DNA of 64,000 nt from Massilia rubra (GTDB taxonomy: Bacteria; Pseudomonadota; Gammaproteobacteria; Burkholderiales; Burkholderiaceae_D), in NCBI RefSeq assembly GCF_011682065.1, contig NZ_VUYU01000020.1:59000-122999 (forward strand). Direction: 5' to 3'. This document shows, piece after piece, positions 25,829 through 34,818 of this stretch. The first letter of the stretch is position 1, and each line of letters starts with the position of its first letter. The notes under the pieces are model-generated. The model had not been told where the DNA came from. It searched no databases and saw only the letters and a list, made by a program, of their open reading frames with translations. The position numbers were made by a program, and so were the translations under genes.

Positions 25829-26452
25829 ATGTTGTTCGAACGATTGCGCTTTACTGCGGTCTTACTTTTCACACTGGGCTGCGCGCCCGCGCTGGCGCAG
25901 GCGGCGCTGGTGGCCGACACCGGCACGCCGTCGAGCACCATCGGCGCGGGCTGGGCCTTTAACAGCGGCCACAGCTATGCGGGCCGCTTTGCGCTGCCCG
26001 CCGCAACGACGATTAATAGCGTCGAAGGCTATTTCGGCACCGATGCGGGCGAGGTTGGCATCAGCCTGTTCAGTAACAGCGCCGACGGCGAGGGCGGCTT
26101 CATTCCGGGCGGCGCGCTGCGTTTGGCCAGCTTTGCCACCGGCGTGGGCGAGGCCGGCTGGCGCGGGCTGGCCGGCCTGGACTGGGCGGTGGGCGAGGGC
26201 AGCTACTGGATCGTGTTCACCGCGACCTGGGACAGCGCCAGCCAGGCCAGCATGCCCGGCGCGGCCGCCAGTCCCTTGGCCGGCTATGCGCTGGAGCAGG
26301 GCGGCCAGTGGTTCGACGCGGCCGGCCTGGGGCTGGACCAGGGTTTGCGCGTGGAGGCCAGCGCCGTGGCCGTGCCCGAGCCGGGCGGCATGGCGCTGTT
26401 CGGCCTGGTGCTGGCCGTGCTGGGCATGGTGAGCCGGCGCAAGCGGGCCTGA
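25829..26452 (+). CDS. PEP-CTERM sorted exported protein
   Basis: 207 residues. It has a signal peptide (cleavage near ALAQA), a beta-rich domain (SGHSYAGRFALPAATTINSVEGYFG, GEGSYWIVFTATWDS) and a C-terminal sorting tail: VPEP, a helix (GGMALFGLVLAVLGMV) and RRKRA. Such tails are processed by exosortase, and the protein probably ends up in exopolysaccharide or on the surface. It starts 29 bases after the pectate lyase, with GGAGAC before the ATG, so the two may be co-transcribed. No exosortase gene is in the window. Confidence 0.88.
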   Translation: MLFERLRFTAVLLFTLGCAPALAQAALVADTGTPSSTIGAGWAFNSGHSYAGRFALPAATTINSVEGYFGTDAGEVGISLFSNSADGEGGFIPGGALRLASFATGVGEAGWRGLAGLDWAVGEGSYWIVFTATWDSASQASMPGAAASPLAGYALEQGGQWFDAAGLGLDQGLRVEASAVAVPEPGGMALFGLVLAVLGMVSRRKRA

Positions 26453-26515
26453 GGCCGCGCGAGCAAAACGGGTTTGGTTCCAGTCATGCCGTCCCTATAA
26501 TAGTAGGTGACACAC

Positions 26516-26664
26516 GGGGACCTCGAAAAACTACTGCGCGACGCAATTGTCGTCGCGGACGCGCATGTCCTGCGATGCTCACCGTACCTTCGTACGGCTG
26601 CGCTGCCCGGACATGCGCGTTGGCGACGACACTTGCGCCGCTCGCTACGGTTTTTCGAGGCCCC
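26516..26664. repeat. 149-bp imperfect palindrome (long hairpin)
   Basis: The left arm begins GGGGACCTCGAAAAAC and the right arm ends GTTTTTCGAGGCCCC. Inner matches include TGTCGTCGC with GCGACGACA, GCGCATGTCC with GGACATGCGC, and a loop GTACCTTCGTAC. The stem is nearly continuous. It ends 9 bases before the ribosome site (GGAG) of the AAA ATPase gene. It resembles a dispersed palindromic repeat or a structured leader. Confidence 0.7.
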
Positions 26665-26684
26665 ACATGATTGGAGCCAATTCC

Positions 26685-27800
26685 ATGAGCCACTATTTTG
26701 CTCGCCCGGTGCTGGCATCGTCCATGGCGCGCCAGCTGATTCATCCCGACGTGCTGGATCAGGGTTCCCGTTCCGGCTTGTTCATGTCGGGCCAGCGGCG
26801 CACCGGCAAAACCACCTTCCTTCACAACGACCTCATTCCCGCCCTCGAGCGGGAAGGCGCGCTGGTGATGTATGTCGACCTGTGGAGCGACACCAGGGCG
26901 AACCCGGCGCAGCTGGTGCGCGACGCCATTCGCGAAGCCCTTGCGCAACTTCAAACACCGGGGTCGTCCTTGCTGGCGCGCCTGGCGCGGGTCAGCGGGG
27001 TGGATGTCGGCGCCCTGAGTTTCAAATTCGGGTTCAAGCTGGAAAAGATTGGCGAAACGGGCGGCACGCCCTTGTCCCAGGTCATTACCGAGCTGGTGGA
27101 CCAGGCCCGCTGCGATGTGGTGCTGATTGTCGATGAGGTACAGCAAGCGATCACGACCGACGATGGCAAGCACTTGCTGGTCGCATTGAAGGCCGCGCGC
27201 GATGCGGTCAATCCGCGTCCCGCTACCGTCGGCCATTTCATTTTTATCGGTACCGGATCGCATCGCGCGATGGTCAGCGAGCTGACCGCGCGCCGAACCC
27301 AAGCCTTCAGCGGCGCGCAGTCCATTACGTACCCGGTCCTCGACGCCGACTACACTGCCGATCTGCTGGCCCGCTTGCAGCACGCCGGCGTGCCCAATGT
27401 GCCCTCGCATGAGGTCGTGCTGGCCGCTTTCCGCACCCTGGGACACCGGCCGGAGGAACTGCTCAAGGCGCTGCGCCAGGTGCAGTTGCACACACCCGCC
27501 GGCCAGGATCCGGATGGCTACTTACCGGTTGTGGCCGCCACCTTGCGCAGCGCGGCCGCAGACATCGAACTGGCCAAGGTCGAGCAACTCGGCCAACTGG
27601 CGAGCGCTGTGTTCGAGAAGATCGCGGCGGCCCATTACAGTCGCGTGCTCGGGCGCGAGGTCAAGGTGGAAGAAATCGGGGCCGTCGTGAACGAATTGAT
27701 GGCGTCGAACATCATCCTGCGCCGCGCGCACGGCTTGTATTGCGTGGCCGATCCGGCAGTCCAGGAAACCTGGCGCGAGAAGCTGCAACTGCTGGGGTAG
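26685..27800 (+). CDS. AAA ATPase, Orc1/Cdc6- or STAND-like, unknown role
   Basis: 371 residues from ATG 26685, with GGAG 9 bases upstream; longer frames run back through the hairpin and are rejected. Walker A is GQRRTGKTTF (about residues 36-45), Walker B is VVLIVDEVQQ, and a sensor-like HFIFIGTGSHRAMVSEL follows. The C-terminal part (SAVFEKIAAAHYSRVLGREVKVEEIGAVVNELMASNIILRRAHGLYCVADP) looks like a winged helix. It is a soluble ATPase with no partner gene. Proteins of this form occur alone in many proteobacteria and their function is unknown. Confidence 0.85.
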   Translation: MSHYFARPVLASSMARQLIHPDVLDQGSRSGLFMSGQRRTGKTTFLHNDLIPALEREGALVMYVDLWSDTRANPAQLVRDAIREALAQLQTPGSSLLARLARVSGVDVGALSFKFGFKLEKIGETGGTPLSQVITELVDQARCDVVLIVDEVQQAITTDDGKHLLVALKAARDAVNPRPATVGHFIFIGTGSHRAMVSELTARRTQAFSGAQSITYPVLDADYTADLLARLQHAGVPNVPSHEVVLAAFRTLGHRPEELLKALRQVQLHTPAGQDPDGYLPVVAATLRSAAADIELAKVEQLGQLASAVFEKIAAAHYSRVLGREVKVEEIGAVVNELMASNIILRRAHGLYCVADPAVQETWREKLQLLG

Positions 27801-27877
27801 CGCCTTGCGCCCAGGCTGCGGTCGATGCCGGCAAGACTGGCCTGGGTGTTTCAGGTTTACTCGGGTGCGCTCCCACC

Positions 27878-29791
27878 TTACACCTTGAATCCGCCGACAA
27901 TGTGCTCCAGGTTGGCCGCTTGCTGCTGCAGCGACAGCGCCGCCGCCGCCGCTTGCTCGACCAGGGCGGCGTTTTGCTGGGTGGTATCGTCCAGTTCGGT
28001 GATCGCCTGGTTGACCTGGCCGATGCCCAGGTTCTGCTCGGCGCTGGCGCCCATGATGGCGCCGATGATGCTGGCCACCTTGTCGGTGCTGGCCACGATC
28101 TGCTGCATCGTGGCGCCGGCCTCGGCCACCAGTGCGGCGCCCTTGTCGACCCCGGCCACCGACTCGCCGATCAGGGCGTTGATTTCCTTGGCCGCCGCCG
28201 CCGAGCGTTGCGCCAGGTTGCGCACCTCGGCGGCGACCACGGCGAAGCCGCGTCCCTGCTCGCCGGCGCGCGCCGCCTCGACGGCCGCGTTCAGCGCCAG
28301 AATGTTGGTCTGGAAGGCGATCCCGTCGATCACGCTGATGATGTCGACAATCTTGCGCGACGACTGCTCGATCGCGCCCATGGTCGTTACCACGCTCGAG
28401 ACAATGGTGCCGCCCTGCGCGGCCACAGTGGACGCCTCGCGCGCCAGCCGGTTGGCCTGGCTGGCGTTGTCCTCGTTGTTCTTGACCGTGCTGGTGAGCT
28501 CCTCCATCGAGGCGGCGGTTTCCTCCAGCGAACTGGCCTGCGCTTCGGTGCGCGCGGACAGGTCCTGGTTGCCGGCCGCGATCTCGCGCGAGGCCAGCGC
28601 GATCGACTGGGTGCTCATGCCGATTTGCTGGAGCATGCTTTGCAGGCGCGCGATAAAGCCGTTGACGCTGCTCGAGACGGCGTCGAACTCCATGCCGCCG
28701 CCGGGCGGCAGGCGGCGCGTCAGGTCGGCGTCGCCGGCCGAGAGGGCGTCGATGTTGTCCTTCAAAACGGCCAGGCGGCGCATGATCATGCGGATGCCCA
28801 GGACGATCAACACCAGCATGGCGATGGCGATCGGAATCTGCACCACGCCCAGCGTGTGCAGGATGCGGTTGCTCTGCTGGCTCAGCAGATGATTCGGCAG
28901 GCCGGTGGCCAGCAGCCACGGGCTGCCCGGAATGGTGGCCACGAACAGGGTGTGCTCGGCGCCGTCGCTGCGGTAGGACGATTCGAGCGCGGCTTTGTCG
29001 CCCAGTTGCGGCAGCACCTTGACCAGTTGCGCCGCCAGCGGCGAGGTGGCGGCCAGGTCGCTGATGTTCTTGAGCACGATCTCGCTCTTGATATAGCTGC
29101 TGTTGCTGACCACCTTGCCGTCGTGTTCCAGGATCAGGATCTGGCCGTGCACGGCCGCTTCCATGTCCGCCACCAGGCGGTTGAAAAAGCCCAGCGTGAC
29201 GTCCACCGTCGAGACGCCGAACAGCTCATCGCCCTTGTAGATGGCCATGGCGCAGTTGGTGCGCGGCTGCGGGCTGGCGTCGTCCTTGTAGGCCTTGGCC
29301 CAGGCGCACTGGCCTTTGGGCGCCTTGGCGCCGCCCTGCCACCACGGCTGCTCGAAATACTTGAGCGACTCCGGCGAATTCCAGTGGGTGTTGACCTGCA
29401 GCTTGCCGGCCGCGTCGCGCGCGTAGAAGGTGCTGAATTTTTCCTTTTCCGGATCGCGCTTTTTAGGGACCGGCCAGATGCCGCCGCCGAACACGTTCAG
29501 GTCGCCATACTGATCGACCAGGCCGGGCAGCAGGGTGTCGATCGCCGCGCTGTCCATCAAGGCCACCGTCTGCGTGATGGCACGCTGCTGCGCTTCGACC
29601 TGCTTGAGTTGCTCGCTGATCTTGATGGCAATGTTGTTGACATCGTTACCGATCAGCTGGCCTTCGGCGCGTTTCAGTTCCGGCGTGATGAACAGCGCGA
29701 TGGCTGTCAGCGTAATGACCAGCAAGGCGACGAAAATGGCGGAGAACAAGAGGGTGAAGCGCGATTGGCTGGAGCGGAAATAGTCGTTCAA
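27878..29791 (-). CDS. Methyl-accepting chemotaxis protein with dCache-type sensor
   Basis: 637 residues from TTG 29791, chosen because AGAGG lies 5 bases upstream; an open frame to 29905 has no ribosome site. TM1 is [20 protein letters not shown]; the periplasmic Cache-like sensor runs to about residue 300 ([62 protein letters not shown]). TM2 is followed by a HAMP domain and a signalling domain with [20 protein letters not shown] at the hairpin tip. No C-terminal CheB/CheR pentapeptide is seen. The ligand is unknown. It is divergent from xylX; a sugar or acid ligand is possible but unproven. Confidence 0.93.
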   Translation of the reverse strand: MNDYFRSSQSRFTLLFSAIFVALLVITLTAIALFITPELKRAEGQLIGNDVNNIAIKISEQLKQVEAQQRAITQTVALMDSAAIDTLLPGLVDQYGDLNVFGGGIWPVPKKRDPEKEKFSTFYARDAAGKLQVNTHWNSPESLKYFEQPWWQGGAKAPKGQCAWAKAYKDDASPQPRTNCAMAIYKGDELFGVSTVDVTLGFFNRLVADMEAAVHGQILILEHDGKVVSNSSYIKSEIVLKNISDLAATSPLAAQLVKVLPQLGDKAALESSYRSDGAEHTLFVATIPGSPWLLATGLPNHLLSQQSNRILHTLGVVQIPIAIAMLVLIVLGIRMIMRRLAVLKDNIDALSAGDADLTRRLPPGGGMEFDAVSSSVNGFIARLQSMLQQIGMSTQSIALASREIAAGNQDLSARTEAQASSLEETAASMEELTSTVKNNEDNASQANRLAREASTVAAQGGTIVSSVVTTMGAIEQSSRKIVDIISVIDGIAFQTNILALNAAVEAARAGEQGRGFAVVAAEVRNLAQRSAAAAKEINALIGESVAGVDKGAALVAEAGATMQQIVASTDKVASIIGAIMGASAEQNLGIGQVNQAITELDDTTQQNAALVEQAAAAALSLQQQAANLEHIVGGFKV

Positions 29792-30104
29792 GGGAACCTC
29801 TGGGTGGATGAACTGCTGATGTGATTGGCCGCCCACGCACGGGATGATGCATTCTCCCTTCGCAACGGCGCAGTTGCTCAAGAAGACTATGCTTGTAGGA
29901 AACAACTGTCAAATGTGTGTGGTCATTCTGCGCAATACGCAACACACCTCCCGCCGCCGATGGCAAGTAACGCTGCTGATAATCATGATCGCCCTTGGTG
30001 GATTTCATAATAGAAAAAACCCAACACTCAGTGCACCATCTATCCCGTGATGCCGGGCAAGGGGAGCTCCCCGGCCGGCATCGAGTCCAATCGGGAAGAG
30101 AGAC
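29792..30104. other. Divergent intergenic region, MCP and xylX promoters
   Basis: No gene. It carries the diverged copy of the shared xyl element at 29993-30013, an AT-rich TTTCATAATAGAAAAAAC tract, a GGGGAGCTCCCC palindrome at 30060-30071 and the xylX ribosome site (GGGAAGAGAG). Confidence 0.55.
29993..30013. promoter_or_regulatory. Diverged copy of the shared xyl element before xylX
   Basis: Begins CCTTGGT and ends TAATAG, with ATTTC in the middle. It matches 16 of 21 positions of the element that is identical before xylR and the xyloglucan receptor. It lies about 90 bases upstream of xylX. Confidence 0.5.
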
Positions 30105-31271
30105 ATGACAGATTCATACATATCGATGTTGCCGGTCGATGCAGAACGGGCCTTGCTGGTCGGCCGCGCCTGGCGCGCCGGCGCCGGTCCCTCGGTGGTG
30201 GTGGTGCGCGACGGCCAGGTCATCGATATCAGCGCGCACGCCGCCACCATGGCCGAGCTGCTCGAACGCGCCGACGCCCCGGAGATCGCGCGCAACGCCC
30301 CCGGCGATTCGCTGGGCACGCTGGACGAGCTGCTGGCCAACGCAAAAACCGAGGGCACGCGCCTGCTGGCCCCCAACGACCTGCAAGCGATCAAGGCCTG
30401 CGGCGTGACATTTGCCGTCAGCCTGCTCGAACGGGTGATCGAAGAACAGGCCAAGGGCGACCCGGCCCGGGCCGGCGAACTGCGCGGCGCGATGCAGGAA
30501 TGTATCGGCGACGACCTCTCGGCCATCAAGCCCGGTTCGCCGGCGGCCGATAAACTCAAGCAAGACCTGATCGCGCGCGGCCTCTGGTCGCCCTACATGG
30601 AAGTGGGCATCGGCCCGGACGCGGAAGTGTTTTCCAAGTCGCAGCCGATGTCGGCGGTGGGCTTCGGGGCCGATGTCGGCCTGCATCCCGATTCCAAATG
30701 GAACAATCCCGAGCCGGAGATCGTGCTTGCCGTCAACAGTCGAGGCGAAGTGCGTGGCGCCAGCCTGGGCAACGACGTCAACCTGCGCGATATCGAAGGC
30801 CGCAGCGCCTTGCTGCTCGGTAAAGCCAAGGACAACAACGCCTCTTGCGCGATCGGGCCGTTCATTCGCCTGTTCGACCAGCACTTTACGATCGACACCA
30901 TCCGTAACGCCGAGGTCAGCATGCTGATCGAAGGCGCGGACGACGATTTCCGCCTGGCGGGCGCAAGCCGCATGCGCGAAATCAGCCGCGATCCGCTCGA
31001 GCTGGTTGGGCAGGTGTGGGGCAAGCACCATCAATATCCGGATGGCTTCATGCTGTTTCTGGGAACCATGTTCTCGCCCATCAAGGACCGCGACGCGGCC
31101 GGCGGCGGTTTTACCCATCACCTGGGCGACCGGGTCAGCATCTCGACGCCATCGCTCGGCACGCTGCTCAATGAAGTCCAGCGCAGCGATCAGGTTGCGC
31201 CGTGGACCTTTGGCGTGCGCGCCCTGTTCGACAACCTGGCCCGCCGCGGCCTGCTGAGAATGACCCAATGA
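30105..31271 (+). CDS. xylX: 2-keto-3-deoxy-D-xylonate dehydratase (FAH family)
   Basis: 388 residues, as in Caulobacter XylX. It dehydrates 2-keto-3-deoxy-xylonate to alpha-ketoglutarate semialdehyde, the step that commits to the Weimberg pathway. Family blocks: the N-terminal half with GVTFAVSLLERVIEEQAKGD, and the metal and substrate site in VGIGPDAEVFSKSQPMSAVG, NNPEPEIVLAVNSRGEV, GNDVNLRDIEGRSALLLGKAKDNNASCAIGPFI. It starts the operon; its stop overlaps the ATG of xylB (ATGA). No signal peptide, so cytoplasmic. Strong family and context agreement. Confidence 0.93.
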   Translation: MTDSYISMLPVDAERALLVGRAWRAGAGPSVVVVRDGQVIDISAHAATMAELLERADAPEIARNAPGDSLGTLDELLANAKTEGTRLLAPNDLQAIKACGVTFAVSLLERVIEEQAKGDPARAGELRGAMQECIGDDLSAIKPGSPAADKLKQDLIARGLWSPYMEVGIGPDAEVFSKSQPMSAVGFGADVGLHPDSKWNNPEPEIVLAVNSRGEVRGASLGNDVNLRDIEGRSALLLGKAKDNNASCAIGPFIRLFDQHFTIDTIRNAEVSMLIEGADDDFRLAGASRMREISRDPLELVGQVWGKHHQYPDGFMLFLGTMFSPIKDRDAAGGGFTHHLGDRVSISTPSLGTLLNEVQRSDQVAPWTFGVRALFDNLARRGLLRMTQ

Positions 31272-32044
31272 GCACGCCACGACAGCTAACTTACGCGATC
31301 TACCCCGATCTTGCCTGTAAAACCGTGCTGGTGACCGGCGGCGGCAGCGGTATCGGCGCCGAGATGGTCAGTGCCTTCGCACGCCAGGGCGCGCGCGTGT
31401 TTTTTGTCGACATCGCCGAAGAAGCGTCGCTGGCGCTGGCCGCCGCGCTGGCCGGTTGCGCGCATGCGCCGGTGTTCCTGCCGTGCGACCTGACCGACCT
31501 GAACGCGCTGGCCGCCGTCTTTACGCGCATCGGCGTGACGGTCGACATACTGATTAATAACGCCGCCAATGACGACCGTCATGGCATCGCCGACGTTACG
31601 CCGGCCTACTGGGACCAGCGCATGGCGGTCAACCTGCGCCACCAGTTCTTTTGCGCGCAGGCGGCGGCCGAGGGCATGCGCGTCAAGGGCGAAGGCGTGA
31701 TCCTGAACATGGGGTCGATTTCCTGGCACCTGGCCTTGCCGAACCTGAGCCTGTACATGACGGCCAAGGCCGCCATCGAGGGCATGACGCGCGGGCTGGC
31801 GCGCGATCTGGGCGCTGATGGGATTCGGGTCAACTGCATCATTCCGGGGGCGGTGCGCACGCCGCGCCAGGAGCAGTTGTGGCACACGCCGGAGGAAGAG
31901 GTCAAGATTTTGGCCGGGCAATGCCTGCGCGAGCGGGTGGAAGTGCAGGATGTGGCGGCGCTGGCGCTGTTTCTGGCGTCGGATAATGCGGCGCGCTGCA
32001 CCGGGCGCGAGTATTTTGTCGACGCCGGCTGGTACGGAGCATGA
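31268..32044 (+). CDS. xylB: D-xylose 1-dehydrogenase (SDR family)
   Basis: 258 residues. It oxidises D-xylose to xylonolactone with NAD(P)+. The nucleotide-binding motif TGGGSGIG is at residues 23-30, catalytic Ser150 in MGSISWHL, and Tyr163-x3-Lys167 in YMTAK. NNAANDDRH, WDQRMAVNLRHQFFCAQA and the ending CTGREYFVDAGW closely match Caulobacter XylB. Both ends overlap neighbours by ATGA junctions, so translation is coupled with xylX and xylC. Confidence 0.94.
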   Translation: MSTPRQLTYAIYPDLACKTVLVTGGGSGIGAEMVSAFARQGARVFFVDIAEEASLALAAALAGCAHAPVFLPCDLTDLNALAAVFTRIGVTVDILINNAANDDRHGIADVTPAYWDQRMAVNLRHQFFCAQAAAEGMRVKGEGVILNMGSISWHLALPNLSLYMTAKAAIEGMTRGLARDLGADGIRVNCIIPGAVRTPRQEQLWHTPEEEVKILAGQCLRERVEVQDVAALALFLASDNAARCTGREYFVDAGWYGA

Positions 32045-32931
32045 GCATGGCGCAGCCTGTTTGTTTGTGGCCGGTGGGGGCGGAGCTGGGCGAAGGGCCG
32101 CTGTGGCATGCGGCCAGTGATGCCGTGTATTTTGTGGATATTCGCGGCCGGCAGATCCATCGCTGCGCCGCCGATGGCGCGCGCCGGCAATCGTGGAGTG
32201 CGCCGGGACGGCCGGGGTTTATCGTGCCGGCGGCCGACGGTAGGGGGGGCTTCATCGTCGGCCTCGATGATGGCCTGCACCGGTTCAACCCCGAAAGCGG
32301 AGCATTTTCCCTCCTGCGCCCGGTCGAAGCCGACCAGCCCGGTAACCGCTTCAACGACGGCTTCGTCGCCGCCGACGGCTCCCTCTGGTTCGGCTCCATG
32401 GATGTCGGCGAAGCCGCGCCCACCGGTTCCCTCTACCGCCTGCACCCGGGTGGCGTCCTCACCACCGTCGACAGCGGCTACATCATCACCAACGGCCCGG
32501 CCATGAGCCCGGACGGCACAACGCTGTACCACACCGACACCCTCGGCAAGCAAATCTACGCCTTCGACCTGCTGCCCGACGGCACGGCCACGCGCAAGCG
32601 CCCGTTCATCGCCAGCGCCGCCCCCGGCCACCCGGACGGCATGGCCGTGGACGCCGACGGCAACATCTGGGTCGCCATGTTCCGGGGCGAGCGCATCGAC
32701 CGCTACAACCCGGCCGGCGAACTGAGCGGCACCATCGCCTTTCCGGTCTCGAACATCACCAAACTGGCCTTCGGCGGCCCCGACCTGCGCACCGTTTTTG
32801 TGACCACCGCCTGGAAAGGCTTGAGCGATGCCGAGCGCGCGCGCGAACCGCTGGCCGGCGCGCTGTTCACCTTCCGCACCGACACGCCGGGCCTGCCCCA
32901 GCACACTTTTTCGCTACAGGACATCGCTTGA
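32041..32931 (+). CDS. xylC: Xylonolactonase (SMP-30/gluconolactonase family)
   Basis: 296 residues, cytoplasmic. It hydrolyses D-xylono-lactone to xylonate. Six-bladed propeller landmarks: GAELGEGPLWHAASDAVYFVDI (metal Glu), NRFNDGFVAADGSLWFGSMD (Asn and Asp metal region), ITNGPAMSPDGTTLYHTDT, and GHPDGMAVDADGNIWVAMF, which holds the catalytic Asp. The ATG overlaps the xylB stop; a second ATG two codons later is possible. Its stop overlaps the TTG start of xylD. Confidence 0.92.
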   Translation: MSMAQPVCLWPVGAELGEGPLWHAASDAVYFVDIRGRQIHRCAADGARRQSWSAPGRPGFIVPAADGRGGFIVGLDDGLHRFNPESGAFSLLRPVEADQPGNRFNDGFVAADGSLWFGSMDVGEAAPTGSLYRLHPGGVLTTVDSGYIITNGPAMSPDGTTLYHTDTLGKQIYAFDLLPDGTATRKRPFIASAAPGHPDGMAVDADGNIWVAMFRGERIDRYNPAGELSGTIAFPVSNITKLAFGGPDLRTVFVTTAWKGLSDAERAREPLAGALFTFRTDTPGLPQHTFSLQDIA

Positions 32932-34712
32932 GCACCCATCCAACTCCGTCACTCCGCTACCGCTCGCAGGACTGGTTCGACAATCCCGACCATATCGACA
33001 TGACCGCGCTCTACCTTGAGCGCTTCATGAACTACGGCATTACCGCCGACGAATTGCGTGCCGGCCGGCCGATCATCGGCATCGTCCAGAGCGGCAGCGA
33101 TATCAGCCCCTGCAACCGCATCCATCTGGAACTGGCCAAGCGCGTGCGCGACGGCATCCGCGACGCCGGCGGCATTGCCATGGAATTTCCGCTGCACCCG
33201 ATTTTTGAAAACTGCCGCCGCCCGACCGCCTCCATCGACCGCAACCTGGCCTACCTGGGCCTGGTCGAAATCCTGCACGGCTACCCGATCGACGCCGTCG
33301 TGCTCACCACCGGCTGCGACAAGACCACGCCGGCCCAGATCATGGCCGCCTCGACGGTCGACATTCCCGCCATCGTGCTCTCCGGCGGGCCGATGCTCGA
33401 CGGCTGGTTCGAGGGCGAACTGGCCGGGTCCGGCACCGCCATCTGGCACGGCCGCCGTCGCCTTGCCGCCGGCGAAATCGACAACGAAAAATTCCTGCAA
33501 ATTGCAGCCGCGTCCGCCCCGTCCGCCGGGCACTGCAACACCATGGGCACGGCCTCGACCATGAACGCGCTGGCCGAAGCGCTCGGCATGTCGCTCACTG
33601 GCTGCTCGGCCATACCGGCGCCGTACCGCGAACGCGGGCAGATGGCGTACGAAACCGGCCGGCGCATCGTCGAACTGGCGCGCCAGGATGTGCGGCCCTC
33701 GCACATCCTCACCAAGGACGCGTTCCTCGACGCGATTGTGGTCAACGCCGCCATTGGCGGCTCCACCAACGCCCAGCCGCACATCATGGCCATGGCGCGC
33801 CACGCCGGCATCGCGATCGAATCGAGCGCCTGGATGGAATACGGCCACGACGTGCCGCTGCTGCTCAACATGCAGCCGGCCGGCAAGTTCCTCGGCGAGC
33901 GCTTCCACCGCGCCGGCGGGGTGCCCGCCATCATGTGGGAGCTGCAACAGGCCGGCAAACTGCGCGCCGACCGACTGACCGTGACCGGGTCCACCATGGC
34001 GGTCAACCTGCAAGGGCGCGCCAGTGTCGATCGCGAAGTCATTTTCCCGTACCACGCGCCTTTGAGAACCAAGGCCGGCTTCTTTGTCTTGAAGGGCAAC
34101 CTGTTCGACTTTGCGATCATGAAGACCAGCGTGATTTCGGCCGATTTCCGCGCGCGCTACCTGAGCCGGCCGGGCCATGAAAACGTGTTCGAATGCCGCG
34201 CCGTGGTGTTCGACGGCTCGGGCGACTACCACGCCCGCATCAACGACCCGGCGCTCGATATCGACGAAGGCTGCATGCTGGTCATTCGCGGCGCCGGCCC
34301 GATCGGCTGGCCGGGTTCGGCCGAGGTGGTCAACATGCAGCCGCCGGACGCGCTGATCCGGCGCGGCATATTGAACCTGCCGACCCTGGGCGACGGGCGC
34401 CAGTCGGGCACCTCCGACAGCCCGTCGATCCTGAACGCCTCGCCTGAAAGCGCGGCCGGCGGCGGGCTGGCGTATGTGCGCAGCGGCGACATCATCCGCG
34501 TCGACCTGAACACGGGCCGCTGCGACATGCTGGTGGCGGACGAGGTGCTGGCCGAACGCAAAAAGGAACCGCTGCCGCCCACGCCCGCGAGCCAGACCCC
34601 GTGGCAGGAGCTGTACCGTTCCACCGTGGGCCAGCTGGAGCAGGGCGGTTGCATGGAAATGGCGCTGCCTTACCGAGGCGTGGGGCACGATCTGCCGCGC
34701 CATAACCATTAA
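32928..34712 (+). CDS. xylD: D-xylonate dehydratase (IlvD/Edd family)
   Basis: 594 residues, matching Caulobacter XylD almost throughout. It converts D-xylonate to 2-keto-3-deoxy-xylonate. The three Fe-S cysteines are visible: SDISPCNRIH (C62), TTGCDKTTPA (C130) and SAGHCNTMGTASTM (C203). YRSQDWFDNPDHIDMTALYL, MQPAGKFLGERFHRAGGVPA and SDSPSILNASPESAAGGGLA are family blocks; the C-terminus ends LPRHNH as in XylD. It starts with TTG inside the xylC stop (TTGA). It is the last gene of the four-gene operon. Confidence 0.95.
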   Translation: MSTHPTPSLRYRSQDWFDNPDHIDMTALYLERFMNYGITADELRAGRPIIGIVQSGSDISPCNRIHLELAKRVRDGIRDAGGIAMEFPLHPIFENCRRPTASIDRNLAYLGLVEILHGYPIDAVVLTTGCDKTTPAQIMAASTVDIPAIVLSGGPMLDGWFEGELAGSGTAIWHGRRRLAAGEIDNEKFLQIAAASAPSAGHCNTMGTASTMNALAEALGMSLTGCSAIPAPYRERGQMAYETGRRIVELARQDVRPSHILTKDAFLDAIVVNAAIGGSTNAQPHIMAMARHAGIAIESSAWMEYGHDVPLLLNMQPAGKFLGERFHRAGGVPAIMWELQQAGKLRADRLTVTGSTMAVNLQGRASVDREVIFPYHAPLRTKAGFFVLKGNLFDFAIMKTSVISADFRARYLSRPGHENVFECRAVVFDGSGDYHARINDPALDIDEGCMLVIRGAGPIGWPGSAEVVNMQPPDALIRRGILNLPTLGDGRQSGTSDSPSILNASPESAAGGGLAYVRSGDIIRVDLNTGRCDMLVADEVLAERKKEPLPPTPASQTPWQELYRSTVGQLEQGGCMEMALPYRGVGHDLPRHNH

Positions 34713-34721
34713 ATGTAAATA

Positions 34722-34758
34722 TGGCAACAAATTGCAAAAATCCGCTATTCTGTTGCCA
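34722..34758. promoter_or_regulatory. Inverted repeat before xylF
   Basis: TGGCAACA at 34722-34729 and TGTTGCCA at 34751-34758 are perfect 8-bp arms with 21 bases between. On the minus strand the left part reads GCAATTTGTTGCC, echoing GCAATTTGTT in front of xylR (18138-18147). It lies 10 bases after xylD and about 60 bases before the xylF start, so an operator for the importer is more likely than a terminator (no T-run). Confidence 0.45.
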
Positions 34759-34818
34759 AAAACACGGCGCCACGCCGGGTAGCATCCACGTCGTATAACA
34801 ATAATGGAGACAAACAAG

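Noticed and set aside
26547..26684. N-terminal extension of the AAA ATPase through the hairpin
   Set aside because: The extension is coded by the palindrome, while ATG 26685 has a good ribosome site just before it.
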